64,000 nt of DNA from Chlorella sorokiniana (lineage: Eukaryota > Chlorophyta > Trebouxiophyceae > Chlorellales > Chlorellaceae): positions 310,001-374,000 of the forward strand of contig CP084619.1 of assembly GCA_025917655.1 (NCBI GenBank). Reading direction: 5' to 3'. This document shows positions 45,009-61,869 of the stretch, one piece after another; within the stretch, counting starts at the first letter, position 1, and the number at the start of each line of letters is the position of its first letter. A model generated the notes under the pieces. The model saw only the letters and a program-made list of their open reading frames with translations, made no database searches and was not told the DNA's origin. Both the position numbers and the translations under genes were made by a program.

Positions 45009-46257
45009 CGCGGGATCCACGGGACTGCGCTCCGTATGAACAAAGCCACAGCCAGGGGTAAAGGCATGCCTTACACCGAAACATATCAAGATACCGCTTG
45101 TGAAGGCCTGCAAAACAAAACGTACATTGATGCTGGGTGGGGATCCTCCGGAGAGCTCGGCTCATGCACCCGCCGCACCCACTGGTGGATGCGCATCCGC
45201 CATGCAGCGGCAGCACTCACGATGAAGCCAACAAATAGATGCACCGAGTTCTTTCCATTAGTGAGCACCGTGAAATCAGTTCCAGCTTTGACTGGCCATG
45301 ACAACTCTGAGCGGAGCGGAAGTCGGCGCTTCGGGTATCCGGCAGTTCTTGAGGAATGTTAGCGCTGTTTCCTCGTCGCAAGTGCTGCCCATGCCATCGC
45401 AGTATGCTTGGGGCAGCGTACACGTGAGGTGCGATGTTGCAAGATGTACTGCCGTACTTGTTACCATTCGGGGGGTTGAGGGGGTGCAGATCTTGAGCAA
45501 CACGGCTCTCAACGGCTAATATCTTTATCCATGCGCCCTGAACGTTCGTTTGGCGCGGCCGGCGGCCAGGGTGCGATGGCGGCGTGGGCAGGAAGCGGTC
45601 GTCGGCGGTGCGGGGAGCTGCGCAGCTCTTCCTCGGAGGGCAAGCGGCACTCGTTGACGCTTTGGTGACGATAAGTTAGGAGAATTCATTGATTGACTGG
45701 GTGTGTCGGGGCCCTTGTACTCGGCTCCTGCCACAACACCTTGCCGTCAGCTGTGCCGAGTAAGCGGCACAAGAACAGTGCTGCCCAGACACTAAAGGCC
45801 GCCACAACACGGTGACGCTGCTCAACCACAAGAAGCAGCCGCATGTCGGGCAGCAAGCCGCGGACAACCTCAGAACTGTCGAGGCTGCCTGAGGCTGTAG
45901 CCGGGAGGATTGGCCACAGGACGTGGCAGACGGGCGGCAGCAGCAGGAGCAGCAGGCAGCTGGGAGGAAGTGTTGCTGGGGAGGAAGCAACACCAGTTGT
46001 GCTTGCGCCTCACACAGCTGGGCCAGGGCTTCGATGCTTTGGTGCAGCCTGTACAGGCGCGCAGACGTCGTGAACGTTTCCATGTTAAAGGCTTGCGAAA
46101 AAGGAAGCCAAACAGGTCCATGCACCGCAATTTGCTCTACCAATAATCACTTTGCGCTGCCGCCGCGGTGCCAAAAGCCCGCAGCACAAAGAGTCGGAAG
46201 GAGGCCTGCGGCAGATGTGGAGACTGGCCATGCCTGTTGGCGGGCACCAGGACCAGC

Positions 46258-50661
<4,404 letters not shown>

Positions 50662-51388
50662 GTTGTTGTTTTCCCTTCAACAAACTTTCTGCATCCACAG
50701 TTGCCAGAATTGTGAGTCACAAGATTGCTGCGAGCGAACCCACAGCTCCGGCGGCGGCCCAACGCTGGTGCTGACGCCATCACTCCAAAGCTGCCAAGCC
50801 CTTGCCAGGAGCACAAGAGCCTGTGTGCGCAAGCTGGGCGCGCTCTTATCCTACGTAATAGCTATGGCTTGACATGCAGCGCTCATGCCAAGGTGCTGGA
50901 GGCTGCATGCCGCACCGCTGGACCCCTGCCGCAGACTTTAACGACCGCAGAGACTTTTCAGGCAGCGCCGCCGCCCGTGCAGGTAACCTCACCTCTACCA
51001 GGCAACTTGCCGTGCAGGGAGGGATGGGTGGTGTCGTGTTGTTGTGTTTTTTTGGCGGGACGCAAGCTCTTAGGCTGTACGTTCCCTTTTTTGTTTTAGC
51101 AGCCGTGGAGCTACAGCAGCAGGACGCTGTGCAGCACCGTGGCTTGTGCTGTAGCACCTAGTGCTGAGAAGTGGATGCGCGGAGGTGAAAGAGGTCGCCT
51201 CTGGCGGGCATGGAGGCGTTGGCCTCAGCGGCCGTACAAGGAGTACTTGCACAGTCAGGCTGAACCACCGCCTCGACCATAATTGGGCAAGGAGGACGTG
51301 CCACTGTAATGATGCGATCGTAAAATTTACCTTCTGATGTAGACCCTCAACCCCTTGCACTGCGCCTTTTAATGTTTGCCTAACAGCC
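50662..51388. promoter_or_regulatory. divergent intergenic region between PABP and fatty acid 2-hydroxylase
   Basis: Both genes start outward from this 727-base stretch, so both promoters should lie in it. No individual element is identifiable. Confidence 0.4.
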
Positions 51389-53287
51389 ATGGCTGTAGGA
51401 ACCCGCAGTTTTATCGATGAAAACAAGCCTCTGCTACAACAGGTGTGTTGCAACATGATGGCCAGGGGTCTGGAATCGATAGCAGGACAGGGGGTGGTCA
51501 CAAGTATAGTTGTTATGCCAACAAAAATAAACATAACAAAGTTTTCTGGCGTGACAAAAGGTAATTCACGTGCCGGCAGCATAGTGAAGCGAAAGGCATA
51601 CAATCGAGCCAGAACTCACAATGACGTTTAGCGCCGCAAGCGCGTCGGCAGTGCTGCCACCACCAGGCAGCCATTCAGGCCCCCTTTAGGCAAAAGTGCA
51701 TTGTTTTAGCATTATGCATGAGAATCGGTAGTTGCTGTTGCGGATTCAAGCACTCGATGTGTGGATTTGATTTCCATTTGTGCCTGCGGTCGCTGCCCTC
51801 TCCGCCAAGCCTCGACATGAGTGCCTACCGTAAATCATTCACGTGCTGGTTCAAGGCAGGTTGCAGCCTTTCATAGTAGTTTCAGTTGCAAATGGCGGCC
51901 CAGCCCCAGGTTCTGCCCCCATTATGAACTGCTTGTTAACGAAGCAATCGTTTCCAACGAACAATGCTTGAGGTTGCTGAAGCAGTGGTCTTTGGTTATC
52001 AGCATTGCCGGCGCCGCATTGTTGACAAATGTGCGGCACCCTGCCCACCAAACACCCCCCAACTCCCCACCCCCGCTGTTTGTTGTGCAGCTTCTTTACG
52101 TGGGGCCAGCAGAATATCAAGCATGGCTGCGACACACATCACGAGGCAAGGCTCGTTTCTTTGCTAGCAACAAACTTGAGGCAGTGACAAAGATCCAATG
52201 GTGAGTGCAGCTGCGTCTACTTCCCAGCTGCGCCTTCTTCTGCAGGGCAAGGGTTGGGGGCTGGCGGCCAGCAAAGGCGACACATGGGGGCAGGAGGGTG
52301 CACAACCGTGGAGAGTGCTGGTTTCAGGCTTCTGGGGGCTAGCAACTGTGCTAACATGAGGGCAAGCGAACTTGAGCGAAGGTTCTTAAGGGGAGTTAAA
52401 GGGCATGTGTGGTTCTCAGCGGCAAGCAGCGTTCGACAGCCAAGAGCCAGGCCAGCCAAGTTGTGTGTGTGTGTGTGTGTGTTTGTCACAGGACTCATCC
52501 ATCATTCAACGACCTGTTGGTCTTATCCCGTTGTACTATTGTAATGTAGGTGGGTGGTGCCATTGTTATGGCTACCATTGGCAGCCATGCTTGCCTGGCG
52601 TTCGGCAGAGAGCATACCTCTGGAGTCTGTGGCCTGTGCAGTTGCAGCAGGCATGCTCTTTGGCAGCTCATCGAGTATTCGCTGCACCGGTGGCTTTTCC
52701 ATGCCATGCCCGGCAGCCCGCTGACCATCATAGCACATTTCCTTATGCATGGGTGAGTCTGTTTGCTGAAGCATTGGTTGAGAAATCTGTTAATGTGCTT
52801 CCTTTGCCAACCAAGCAGGAATCACCACAAGTACCCTTCAGATGTTGAGCGGCTGGTGTTCCCTCCGCTCCCTGCATGCCTCCCGGCATCCCTTATTTAC
52901 GGCAGTCTAAGAGCATGCCTTACACAGGTATGCACACTGCAGAATATGTGGACCACGATTGATTTTATCAGCCAAATGTGCTGTTGTAGGCTTATGCGCA
53001 AGCAGTGTTCTCCGGCGTGCTGGTAGGCTACGTGGCGTACGACTGCATTCACTACCTGATACACAGGCAAATCATGACACTGGCGTGAAGTTGCTGCTGG
53101 CGCTGTCATTGCTCTGTTCTCCCTATTCACGCAATCATCCGCGTGCCCTTGTTGCTTGCCGCGCAGTGGTCAACTGAGGGGCAGCCTGCGACGGCGGCAT
53201 CTTGGCCACCACTTCTCCAACGACACCACTGCTTACGGGATCAGCTCGCCTCTGTTTGACATAATATTCTGCACACAGTGCAGGTAG
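51389..53287 (+). CDS. FA2H: fatty acid 2-hydroxylase (sphingolipid alpha-hydroxylase)
   Basis: It is a diiron membrane enzyme of the ER that hydroxylates sphingolipid acyl chains at C2. Exons: 51389-51442 (GTRSFIDENKPLLQQ), 52091-52200 (LYVGPAEYQAWLRH), 52550-52752, 52819-52927, 52990-53066 and 53167-53287. Histidine clusters of the family are present: QLIEYSLHRWLFH, HFLMHGNHHKYPSD, DCIHYLIH and RRHLGHHFSNDTTAYGISSP. Hydrophobic helices lie between them. No cytochrome b5 domain precedes it, as in plant enzymes. The intron at 53067 begins with GC (CAG|GCAAAT). One T is missing near 52659-52661, just before the QLIEY motif. The stop chosen is TAG at 53285-53287; a further exon beyond a GT at 53284 is possible. 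Confidence 0.8.
52461..52482. repeat. (GT)n microsatellite in an FA2H intron
   Basis: About ten uninterrupted GT units. Confidence 0.9.
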
Positions 53288-53605
53288 AATATGAGACATT
53301 TGTAAAGTTTAAGCAGGGGCCAGGGTCTGAAGGCGGCGCCGCCATCAAAAAGAGACAATGAAGAACACGGTCTTGCCAATATAAGGGGCTACCACCAGTA
53401 TGTGCCTTGTAAAAGTCCTAGTTTCAACAAGGCGTTCATGCCTTGTTTCGGTCATAATTGTCCTGCTGTCCTGCCGTAGACCCCAGCTCTCCTGCAGGGA
53501 GGTGGCATGCATGCATGAAACGTACTGTCGGTTCGCTTCTTTGCCGATGTCCTTCGGGTCGCACTGCCGAGCGCGCTCCGTCACGAAACCAGAGCATAGC
53601 AAACA
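53288..53605. other. intergenic, FA2H 3' end to LSG1 start; nothing recognised
   Basis: No domain-bearing frame; presumably holds the FA2H 3' UTR and the LSG1 promoter. Confidence 0.4.
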
Positions 53606-56600
53606 ATGGGAAAACATAACGGAAAAGCTCGCAAGACGGGCTTGAGCGTGGGTTCGGCAATCGTTAATAGGGCGCGCCGAGATGGACGCGTGGGGACCGC
53701 TGCAGCTCATTTGCACACCACGGACTTGGGTAGCAATAAGAATAACATGCAGAGCGTGCTAGAATCCAACGATTTGGAGGAGATGATGTCCATGGTGAGG
53801 CTGCGCGCCCTTCACTTCACACGGACAGCGGAGTGGTGCTCATTGTGTATGTGTCCCAATGCAGGCATCCCTTGCTGGGAAGGACTTCACGGCAGAGCGG
53901 GAGCATGTAATAGTGATCAGCACTGGCGCTGTGGAGGCTGTTGACCTCGAGCGCCTGGCCGCGGAGCGGACCGAGGCTGAGCAGCGGAACCGGCACAGGT
54001 GCGCTACACATATGGCATGCACAGCGTAACCACACTGGCCTTTACATCAGTAGCTCCCCACTCTGCTACTTCTGTGGCAGGCTGCGTATCCCTCGTCGTC
54101 CGTCCTGGGATGACAGCACGACGCCTGAGCAGCTGGAGGAGCAGGTCCGACGAATGGGCTTCTTGCCAGCCACGGGCTTTACACAATCCTTTCTTCCTCT
54201 ATGATTGCAGTGCAGGCTTGCCATATGCGCTTATTGATTTGTTGGCATGCTGCTGCAGGAGCGTGCCCATTTTTATGAGTGGCGGCGTGAGCTGGCCACG
54301 CTGGAACAGGACGAGCGGCTGGTGCTCACGCCCTTTGAGAAGAACCTTGAGGTCTGGCGACAGCTGTGGCGCGTGCTGGAGCGCTCTGACATAGTGGTAC
54401 AGGTGGGCAGCCTGTCCTCATCAAGTGCTTGCGTTGCTGCCATGAGCTTTTCCTAGGTACAACGGTACCCGCTTGCCAGTGGTTGGCACCTTAACAGCAG
54501 CACACGGCCTTTATACTTGTGTTTAAACACCTTCCTGCTGTCGCGGTTGAAGGTGGTGGATGCGAGGGACCCGCTGACATACCGCAGCGAGGACCTGGAG
54601 CGGTACGCCCTGACCTGCACCCCACCAAGCGCTCCTTCCTCCTCCTTAACAAGGCCGACCTGCTTCCGGAGGCGCTCCGCAGCGCCTGGGCCGACCATTT
54701 TGACAGTCAGGGGGTGGACTATGCATTTTGGTCCGCCAAGGCCGGCATGGATGAGCATTTGGGTGGTGAGAGGGCCCAGGACGTCTGCGTGTTCTGGTTT
54801 ACACTGGCGCTAGCTGATGGCGCCTGCTGAAGACTTGCGCCGTGCATGCACGCTGAGTCAGGCGCATGGGCAGAAGGCATGGCCAGTGCTGATTGAGTCC
54901 TTCTGCTTCTGGTATTTTCATGTTGAGTCATTCAGGGCAATTCCCTTGGCCACCCACAGATGAAGATGTTCAGGCGGCGGTCTCATCAGCCCGCGGGCGG
55001 TGTAAGGACCCCGCGCCCGCGTGCTCAGTGTGGATGAACTTCTTGAACTTCTGGAGCAGCGTGCAATGGCTGCAGTGGTAGAGGCAGAGAAGCGCGGCAT
55101 TGGCCGAGTGCGTAGCAGCCGCTTCGTGCTGGTGCCTGTGAATATGCGCTGCTGTGACTAAATTCGCACCCCGCAGGCACATGCAGTTAAATGCGTCTTG
55201 ATAATCTTTTGCAGGCCAGTCGCGGCGAGCGCGTTGTGGTGGGCTTGACGGGGTATCCAAACGTGGGGAAGTCTTCTACCATCAATGCGCTTTTTGGCTC
55301 GAAGAAAACGGCGGTGGCCCCTACCCCGGGCAAGACCAAACACTTTCAGGTGCTCATTAATTCCAGACCCGCATGCAAAAACTGTGCTCGTGTCGCTGTT
55401 GTGGTTTCTCTGAACTCCCTCATATTTCTACCTGCAGACCCTCAATGTCACCGCCACATTATGCCTGTGTGACTGTCCGGGCCTGGTGCTGCCGCAGTAC
55501 GCTCACAGCAAGGCAGAGATGGTTGCAGCAGGTGATCAGGAACCATGTTCAACTCCAGACAAAAACCATAAGCGCAGAAGAAACGCTGCCACATTTGCTG
55601 TGCAATGTGGCATGTAGCTGATAGCAGCATCTGCGTGGCTGCCCTCAGGAGTGATCCCCATCGATCGTCTGACCGATGTGCGCGCGCCTGTGGAGGCCGT
55701 GGCGCAGCGCGTGGGGCGTCCGCAGCTCGAGCGCGTGTATGGCCTGCGTCTGCCACTGCCAAAGCGCGATGAAGACCCGCGCAGGTGCATTTTACTGCAG
55801 CTAGGCCATTTTTAATCAGTCGCTATGGAGCGCATGCCATGCCTACCCGCGCCAGCTTTAACGCGCCCCCTCCCAGCTTGTGCAGGCCGCCAACTGCCCT
55901 GGAGCTGCTGCACACATTTGGCCACGCCCGCGGCTGGGTGGCTGCATCGGGGCTGCCAGATGAGACGCGTGCAGGCAGACGCATACTCAAAGATTATGTT
56001 GATGGCAAGCTGCTGCATTGCAAGGCACCGCCAGGTGCTCCTCCAGCAATCCTTGCTGTTGCAGCATCTGCGCAGCAGTGCGGCGAGGCCAGCCCCCAGC
56101 AGAGTGCACCAGCTTGGCAGCTGTAGCCCCTGCGGCGACAGCGGCAGCCGCAACAGATGAGAAAGTTGTGGCAAGCAGCAGTTCATGGACACGTGACATT
56201 CCGTTGCAGGCAGCTGCTGACCCTAGCACATCTGCTGAGCCCAGCAGTGCGCACACACCATCCAGCGGAGCTGCTGAAAGCGCAGCACCCTCTGACGGAG
56301 TACAGTTGGACGAAGGGGATCTGTTGCTGATAGACGAGTTGGACATTGGTGGGAAAAAAAGCCAAACAGACACGACCAACATACAAGGTGAGAAATTAAG
56401 CACTCAACTTTTTTTCACTTGTGCGCCAGCCCAGGTCTCTGTCAAGGTGTTTTTGGGATGTTAGTACCATTGTCTGTCAAGACTGGCAGTCTTCCACAAC
56501 ACTGCCTGATACAGCAGCAGCAATGGAGCGCATGCGGTGAGGGGCAAGGCGCGGTGTGTTGCCACTGCTTGGTTGACTGGCAGCTTCCCTGTTTTGCAGT

Positions 56601-56660
56601 TTCAAAAGAAGCAGGCGCGGAGTAAAGGCAACCGGGGCAATGGACCAGTACCTCTTCTAG
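53606..56660 (+). CDS. LSG1: LSG1-type large-subunit GTPase
   Basis: LSG1 releases the export adaptor NMD3 from cytoplasmic pre-60S subunits. The start MGKHNGKARKTGLSVGSA is typical. The circularly permuted GTPase order is seen: VVDARDPLTYRSEDL, then G4 LLLNKADLLPE, then G1 GLTGYPNVGKSSTINALFG with G2 TPGKTKHFQ, then G3 LCDCPGLVLPQ. Before these come LRIPRRPSWDDSTTPEQLE and EWRRELATLEQDERLVLTPF, as in the yeast and plant proteins. Downstream are RVYGLRLPLPKRDEDPR and HARGWVAASGLPDETRAGR, then an Ala/Ser-rich acidic tail. One C appears missing near 54608-54611 between ERYA and DLHPTKRS. The 3' end is weakly supported: 56660 is one of several stops reachable by the last exon. Confidence 0.85.
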
Positions 56661-57296
56661 CGTCGGTTACAGCAGCTAAGCAACATTGCGGCACGGCGAG
56701 GCGGCACAATGATGGCAACATGCTGGACACTCATGTTATTGTATGCAATGTTTCCCCGCGTTTCAATGATTCTTGAACATGTTCGTCATACAAAAAGTGG
56801 TAGAACTAAAGGAAGTGGTAAAACGAAACAAATAAAAACAGGAAGAAATCAAACATGTCTGGCAAACAAGGCTGTAGTTGGAGTTCATCCGGAATTTGGC
56901 TTGTGTGTCCTACAGTTTTCTGCCTCCAATTTATTACCGTTGAACGCATGCGACTGCGTTTCGTGCAGACGCTTCTATTGCGAAGGCCTATAAGTAACAC
57001 ACGAGGTGAGGCACGGGGCTTGTGACCTCTGCGACATAATAAATGATTAACGCAGCTTAGAAGTGCGCTGCTGTGCGGAATGTTGTTGATGGGGGTTTGC
57101 TGCCTCGCCCAGGCCGCCGTTTCACGTTGACAAGCAGTGGAACACTATATTGTAGCGCTTCAGATTCGGCTGGGCTCGCTTCCCATTGCTGCTGCTGCCG
57201 CCGGCGCTGGCCGCCAGGCCAAAGACTCAGTATGCCCATCGCTGCTTGTGTGCTAGCGCAGGAATTGTCATAACGCCATTTTGATTGAATGAAGAA
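56661..57296. other. intergenic, LSG1 3' end to cyclophilin start; nothing recognised
   Basis: Moderately AT-rich with A runs near 56790-56850. No domain-bearing frame was found. Confidence 0.45.
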
Positions 57297-59540
57297 ATGA
57301 GTGTCATACTTGAAACAAGCAAGGGCGACCTTGTGGTGGATTTGTACGTGGACGAGTGCCCCAAAGCAGCCACCAACTTCTTGAAGTAAGCGCTCACCTG
57401 CGTGGGGGCTTGTGTCTGCTGGGCTGTTCGCCAGCTTTTGCATGCATTCATTGACAAGATCCTTTGATTACATGCAGGCTCTGCAAGATCAAGTATTACA
57501 ACAACTGTCTGTTTTACAATGTCCAGCAGAACTTCATTGTGCAGAGCGGTGACCCCACCAACACTGGGAAGGGCGGCGAGTCCATTTGGGGCGTGCTATA
57601 TGGGAGCAGGTCAGTTGCCCGCCCTGTTCTGCACACAGCTGCTGCAATGCTGCTGACATGCGTTCAGCATATGTTTTGCCCCTAGGCTCGACTGTTCGAG
57701 GATGAAATACGGCCCAACCTCAAGCACAAGAAGAAGGGGCTGCTGGGCATGGCAGGTGAAATGCGTTGCATGGCTGTGGCTATGGGTCATGCCATTTTGC
57801 ATCCTGACTGACTATAGGCACTTGCTTTAACAGGAGCTGGCAAGGACATGAATGGCTCTCAGTTTTACATCACCACTGGCGAGAACCTGCACAGCCTAGA
57901 CGAGAAGCACACCATATTTGGGGAGGTGGCAGAGGGTATAGACATCTTGGAGGCAATTGATTCGGCCCCCTGTGATGACGATGGGCGGCCGCTTCAAAAC
58001 ATACGCATCCGGCACACCATTATCCTGGATGATCCATTGCCTGACCCTCGTGGGCTGGAGGACAACATTCCTGATGCCTCACCGCAGCCACAGGTCCATG
58101 CCCTGCCCTTGACCTTTGATTCCTTGGATAAAGCTACACAAGTTACCCAACCAAGCAAGTATTTAGAATTAGAACAAAACAAACACGTCATAGTTCCTGC
58201 CCGCAGTTTGCTGACGATGGGCGCCTGGAGGACGACTGGGAGCCGGATGAAGATACCCGGGATCCTGATGAGATAGAAAAGACCAACCGGTGAGCGTTGT
58301 ACAATGGCAAGGCAGGTCTGTCTATGCCGTGCGCCACATGACATGACCCACGCTGCGCTTTGCTGCCCTGCAGCGAGAAAGAGGCGCACAACCGCGCGGT
58401 GGTGCTCGAAATGATCGGCGACCTGCCTGAGGCGGACGCAAAGCCGCCACCCAATATGCTGTTCATTTGCAAGTTGAACCCGGTGACGACCGAGGAAGAT
58501 TTGGAAATCATCTTTTCCCGCTTTGGCACCATCACGTCGTGCGACATCATCAGGTATGTGTGTAGACTCTTGCAGATGTTTCAGAACCACGCCTGCTCAA
58601 GGCAATAATGCAGCTGCAACCTAACGCTATGCTGCTGTGGTGTTCGCGCTCTGCTGAGTATGTGCAGGGACTGGAAGACAGGGGACAGCCTCAACTACGG
58701 CTTCATTGGGTTTGACAGCGAGGAGGCATGCGAGCAGGCTTATTTTAAGATGAACAACGTGCTTATAGATGACCGCCGCATCAAAGTTGACTTCTCTCAG
58801 AGCGTATCGCACCTGTGGAAGCAGTTCAAGCGTTTTGGGCGCAAGGGCAACGCTGACCTGGGTGCCGAGGCGGAAACACATCAGCGGCAGCAGGGGGCCT
58901 CAGGTGGGACGGCCAGGCGACTGCCTTCTGGGGCAACTGCTGGAGTCCAAGCATGCTGCTTGGTCCATTTGCTGCGCAGGACCATCTGCCAACCGTCTTG
59001 AATTGAAGGCGAAATACCTGCCCATGGGGGTCATGGCCCGGGCAGGGATGAGCTCCGTGGCAGGCGGGGCGCTTCAGCCAGCTACAGCCTTGTGCTTGGT
59101 GACGACGACGCAGATCAGCGTCCACAGGTAACGGTTGGCTGACAACATGTAGAGCAAATCGCTGTTGTTCCCACATCAAGCATGAGCTACGCTGCGCCTG
59201 CATGCCGCAGGCCCAGCTGCCTGCTGTGCAGCCAGGCGAAGCGCATGAAAACCGCCCTCTCAGCCGCAGCAGGGAACGAAAGCAAGACAGAAGTCGGCGG
59301 AGCAGATCACGAAGCAGAGAGCGGCAGCGGAAGCGACACAGCAGCAGGTCACGCAGCAGAGAGCGGCGTCGAAATGAGCGGGAGCGCAAGCATTACATGC
59401 ACCAAGTGCGGCATCGCAGCAGCGAGCGGCGCAGGTCGCGCAGCCGTGAGCAGGCGCGTAAGAAGGACAGCAGAGGCGCACAGCGCAGTCAGAGCAGGGA
59501 GCGGGCGCGCGATCGCAGCATCAAACATGATGGACGATAA
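57297..59540 (+). CDS. CYP59: PPIL4/CYP59-type cyclophilin with RRM and RS tail
   Basis: This nuclear cyclophilin links RNA binding to the polymerase II CTD and splicing. It begins [20 protein letters not shown] at 57297. The cyclophilin domain continues with [60 protein letters not shown] and [14 protein letters not shown]. The catalytic Arg of active cyclophilins is absent, as is usual in this subfamily. An acidic linker is followed by an RRM ([36 protein letters not shown]) and an Arg/Ser/Glu-rich tail with many RS/RE dipeptides. A G is missing in a run at 57601-57603. Whether a zinc knuckle lies between RRM and tail is unclear. The stop is TAA at 59538-59540. It converges on the RWP-RK gene with 123 bases between stops. 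Confidence 0.87.
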
Positions 59541-59663
59541 TGGGGGATGAAGCCATCGTTTCCTCTGTTCGTAATTGGTTGCTTGCAATAAGAAAGTAGC
59601 ATAATTGTTGCTCGTATGGAGACAGTAATGAGGGTACCCAAGATGCAAACAGTGAGGGGCCCG

Positions 59664-60837
59664 CTAATGTGCTGCGGGTGGCTGCAGAGCCAGGCCTAAT
59701 GTGTTCAGCAGATCTCCGCAGATACCGCTATGGTCTGCAGCTGGCTGCCGCCGCTTTCCGCCCCGCTTGGCACACTTGACCTTGTAGTCAAGCTTGAAAA
59801 TGGATTGGCGGTAGCGCTTGACACTTTCAGGAATATCCTCGCCCTGTTGTGTCTGCACAGGTGGTAGAACAATCACGTGAGCAGCTGGGCAGTCAAGTCA
59901 AACAGTTTGGCCTCAAGCGGTGCTGTTCCTCTGTACTTTCCTCTACAAATCACACAGCGTCTGCCTGGCATTCCTCCGCAAGAGCGCTCACCTTGAGCAT
60001 GGCGCGCTGCGACTCCAGCTGCGCCAGTGCCTCCGCACACTGCTCCGGTTCGTTGGCAAAGTACTCACGCGTCTTGTCAATAAGCCGGTTCAGCGAGGAG
60101 CGCTTGCGGAATGGCCAGCGGCCGATGCTGTTGACGCGGCAGACCTTCTTCAGGGTTGTGACTCCCACCCGCAGCTCGGCCGCAGCTTGCTGCGCCAGAA
60201 CAAAATGTGAGAGAGGTGCGCCTGTGAGGTGCTGGTGTTGAAGCGTGCAAGTTCCCTGGCAAGGCACATGCGAATGTTGACAGCTCTGCCTATCAACAGC
60301 TGAGCTTCTCTTCACCTGGATAGGCATGTCAAAGTAGCCGTTCTCCTCCAAGAACTCCAAGGTGAGGCGATTGTCACCCATATCCTCATCGGGCGGCAAA
60401 GAGCCGCTGCCACTGCTGGGGCGACCGCCCTTGCTTGCACTTGGCGCAGGCGCCTGGCCATGCGCGCCGACGCTGCCCTCGGCCACCAGCTGCGGGACGA
60501 CCACCAGGTCAGTGCGCTTGCGCTTGACGCTGCTGCCAGGCTGTGGGACTGCCTCATCCATGATCTGGTGGTCCTCAGCGCTGCCGCTGCCCGCAGATGT
60601 CGTGGGCTCCGCCTTGGCCCGCATGCCCCGGGCGAGCTGCAAGGAATCGGGGCAGGGACATTGAGAGGCAAGCATGCAGGAGTGCAGCTTGTCAACAGTC
60701 TGCACCTGCTCCGAGCACGCTCCTGGTGCTCTGGACCCGTGGCCACTATTATGTTGGTCGGGAGTCGCGAAGGCAGCAGGAAGTTGCCATGTATAAGGGT
60801 GGGGATGGGCAGGGCAGTGGCGGGCGCCGGCGCCATA
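59664..60837 (-). CDS. RWP-RK domain transcription factor
   Basis: RWP-RK proteins bind DNA and regulate nitrogen responses and gamete or egg fate in green plants and algae. The domain is at about 60050-60200 on the minus strand: AAAELRVGVTTLKKVCR, then IGRWPFRKRSSLNRLIDK, preceded by GYFDMPIQ. Upstream are a basic patch (SVKRKRTDLVVV) and a Ser/Gly-rich stretch (SASKGGRPSSGSGS). Downstream a helix with REYFANEPEQCAEALAQLE follows, and a last exon at 59664-59876 ends LNTLGLALQPPAAH. The start is uncertain: ATG at 60622-60624 (MRAKAEPTTS) is safe; an upstream exon from 60837 (MAPAPATALPIPTL) does not join in phase without an indel. The protein lacks an N-terminal GAF-like region, so it is of the short RKD/minus-dominance type rather than NIN-like. 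Confidence 0.75.
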
Positions 60838-61869
60838 GCCAGTGAAGGTGCCACAAAAGCCGTGCGCTCAAGGGACACGAGACTGCAACAGTGGCAACGT
60901 GAATCCCGAACAAAATCAGAGCCAGTTTCAGCTGAGGCGCGGGCAGAGACAAGAGGTCTCTCACCTCGAAGGCAACGTGGTTGCAGGCTGGTCATCACTT
61001 GCAGAGAGCCTAGGAGTCCACCCCGCAAGCGTAGGGCTTGCAATTTTGGGGCTGCCAAGCAAGGAGTGCCGCGAGATGCATTCAACCCCTAGCGCTCGAA
61101 GCGTGGGCGTGCAAAGGGGTGCATGATGGTCATCGAGACGTGCGAAATCGGGTGCCAGCAGGGTGGGCAGCACTGGGCTTGGCGAGGAGCGCGACAGCAT
61201 CTTCATCCCTTGGAAAACCAGCTCATAAATCCGAACAGCGGTGACAATTATGATTGGTTTGCTGTTGTGAGAAACGTTGGGCGCAAGCGAAACTGCATGC
61301 CCCACTTTGCGCGAGGGAGGTGAACCGCCAGCAGGGCACAACCACTGTTCATGTACTGCGCCATAACCCAACTGCGCCTGTGTGTTGTAAATTTGTAAAT
61401 CGCTTTGCAGCGGGTGATTGACTCCTGCAGAGAGCTGATGCTGCGCGTCCTCCTCGTCCGCATATGACCATATGCTGCTGGGCTCTCCTCAGTGTATGCA
61501 GGCCCCCATTTGATTTCTCAACGCAAGAATCACAATATTTATAATGGGACACGGCTTCCGTTAACTCACCCGGAACAGGGGACACGATGCTTCGTTGCAA
61601 TCCCGTTGCTTGCAAGTATGGGTCTTTTGGGCTCTATGGGCCTCTTTTGCGAGCCCTTACAACAGATTGAATCAGAATCACGTGTTACCGTTGGCATGGT
61701 AAAATTTTGAAACCGACGACCTGCGTCAACCCCTCTGCATCCCCCAGCACAGCACGCCGGGCCCAGAATGCCGGCTAACCCTTGGCAGAGTCACTGATCT
61801 CAACCCTTTTGGGTGTCCCGTTGCGGCCCAACCTCGTACTCCTCTCACATTCTCTCTAGAGCTATAGCA
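60838..61869. other. divergent intergenic region upstream of RWP-RK and ATP/ADP translocase
   Basis: No recognisable coding domain. Both flanking genes start outward, so it should hold both promoters. Confidence 0.45.

Larger units (their letters stand above)
43578..46257. other. mostly unassigned; AT-rich 43580-43980, palindrome 44985-45008
   Basis: The 43580-43980 part is AT-richer than its surroundings and holds two copies of TTACCACCTTTTGAA 100 bases apart (about 43650 and 43750). Minus-strand frames near 45220-45512 and 45676-46143 look partly coding (for example LYRLHQSIEALAQLCEAQAQ) but match nothing I know. Confidence 0.35.

Noticed and set aside
45036-45362. 108-codon plus-strand open frame over the palindrome region
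   Set aside because: No domain and no splice context; minus-strand frames in the same place are equally open.
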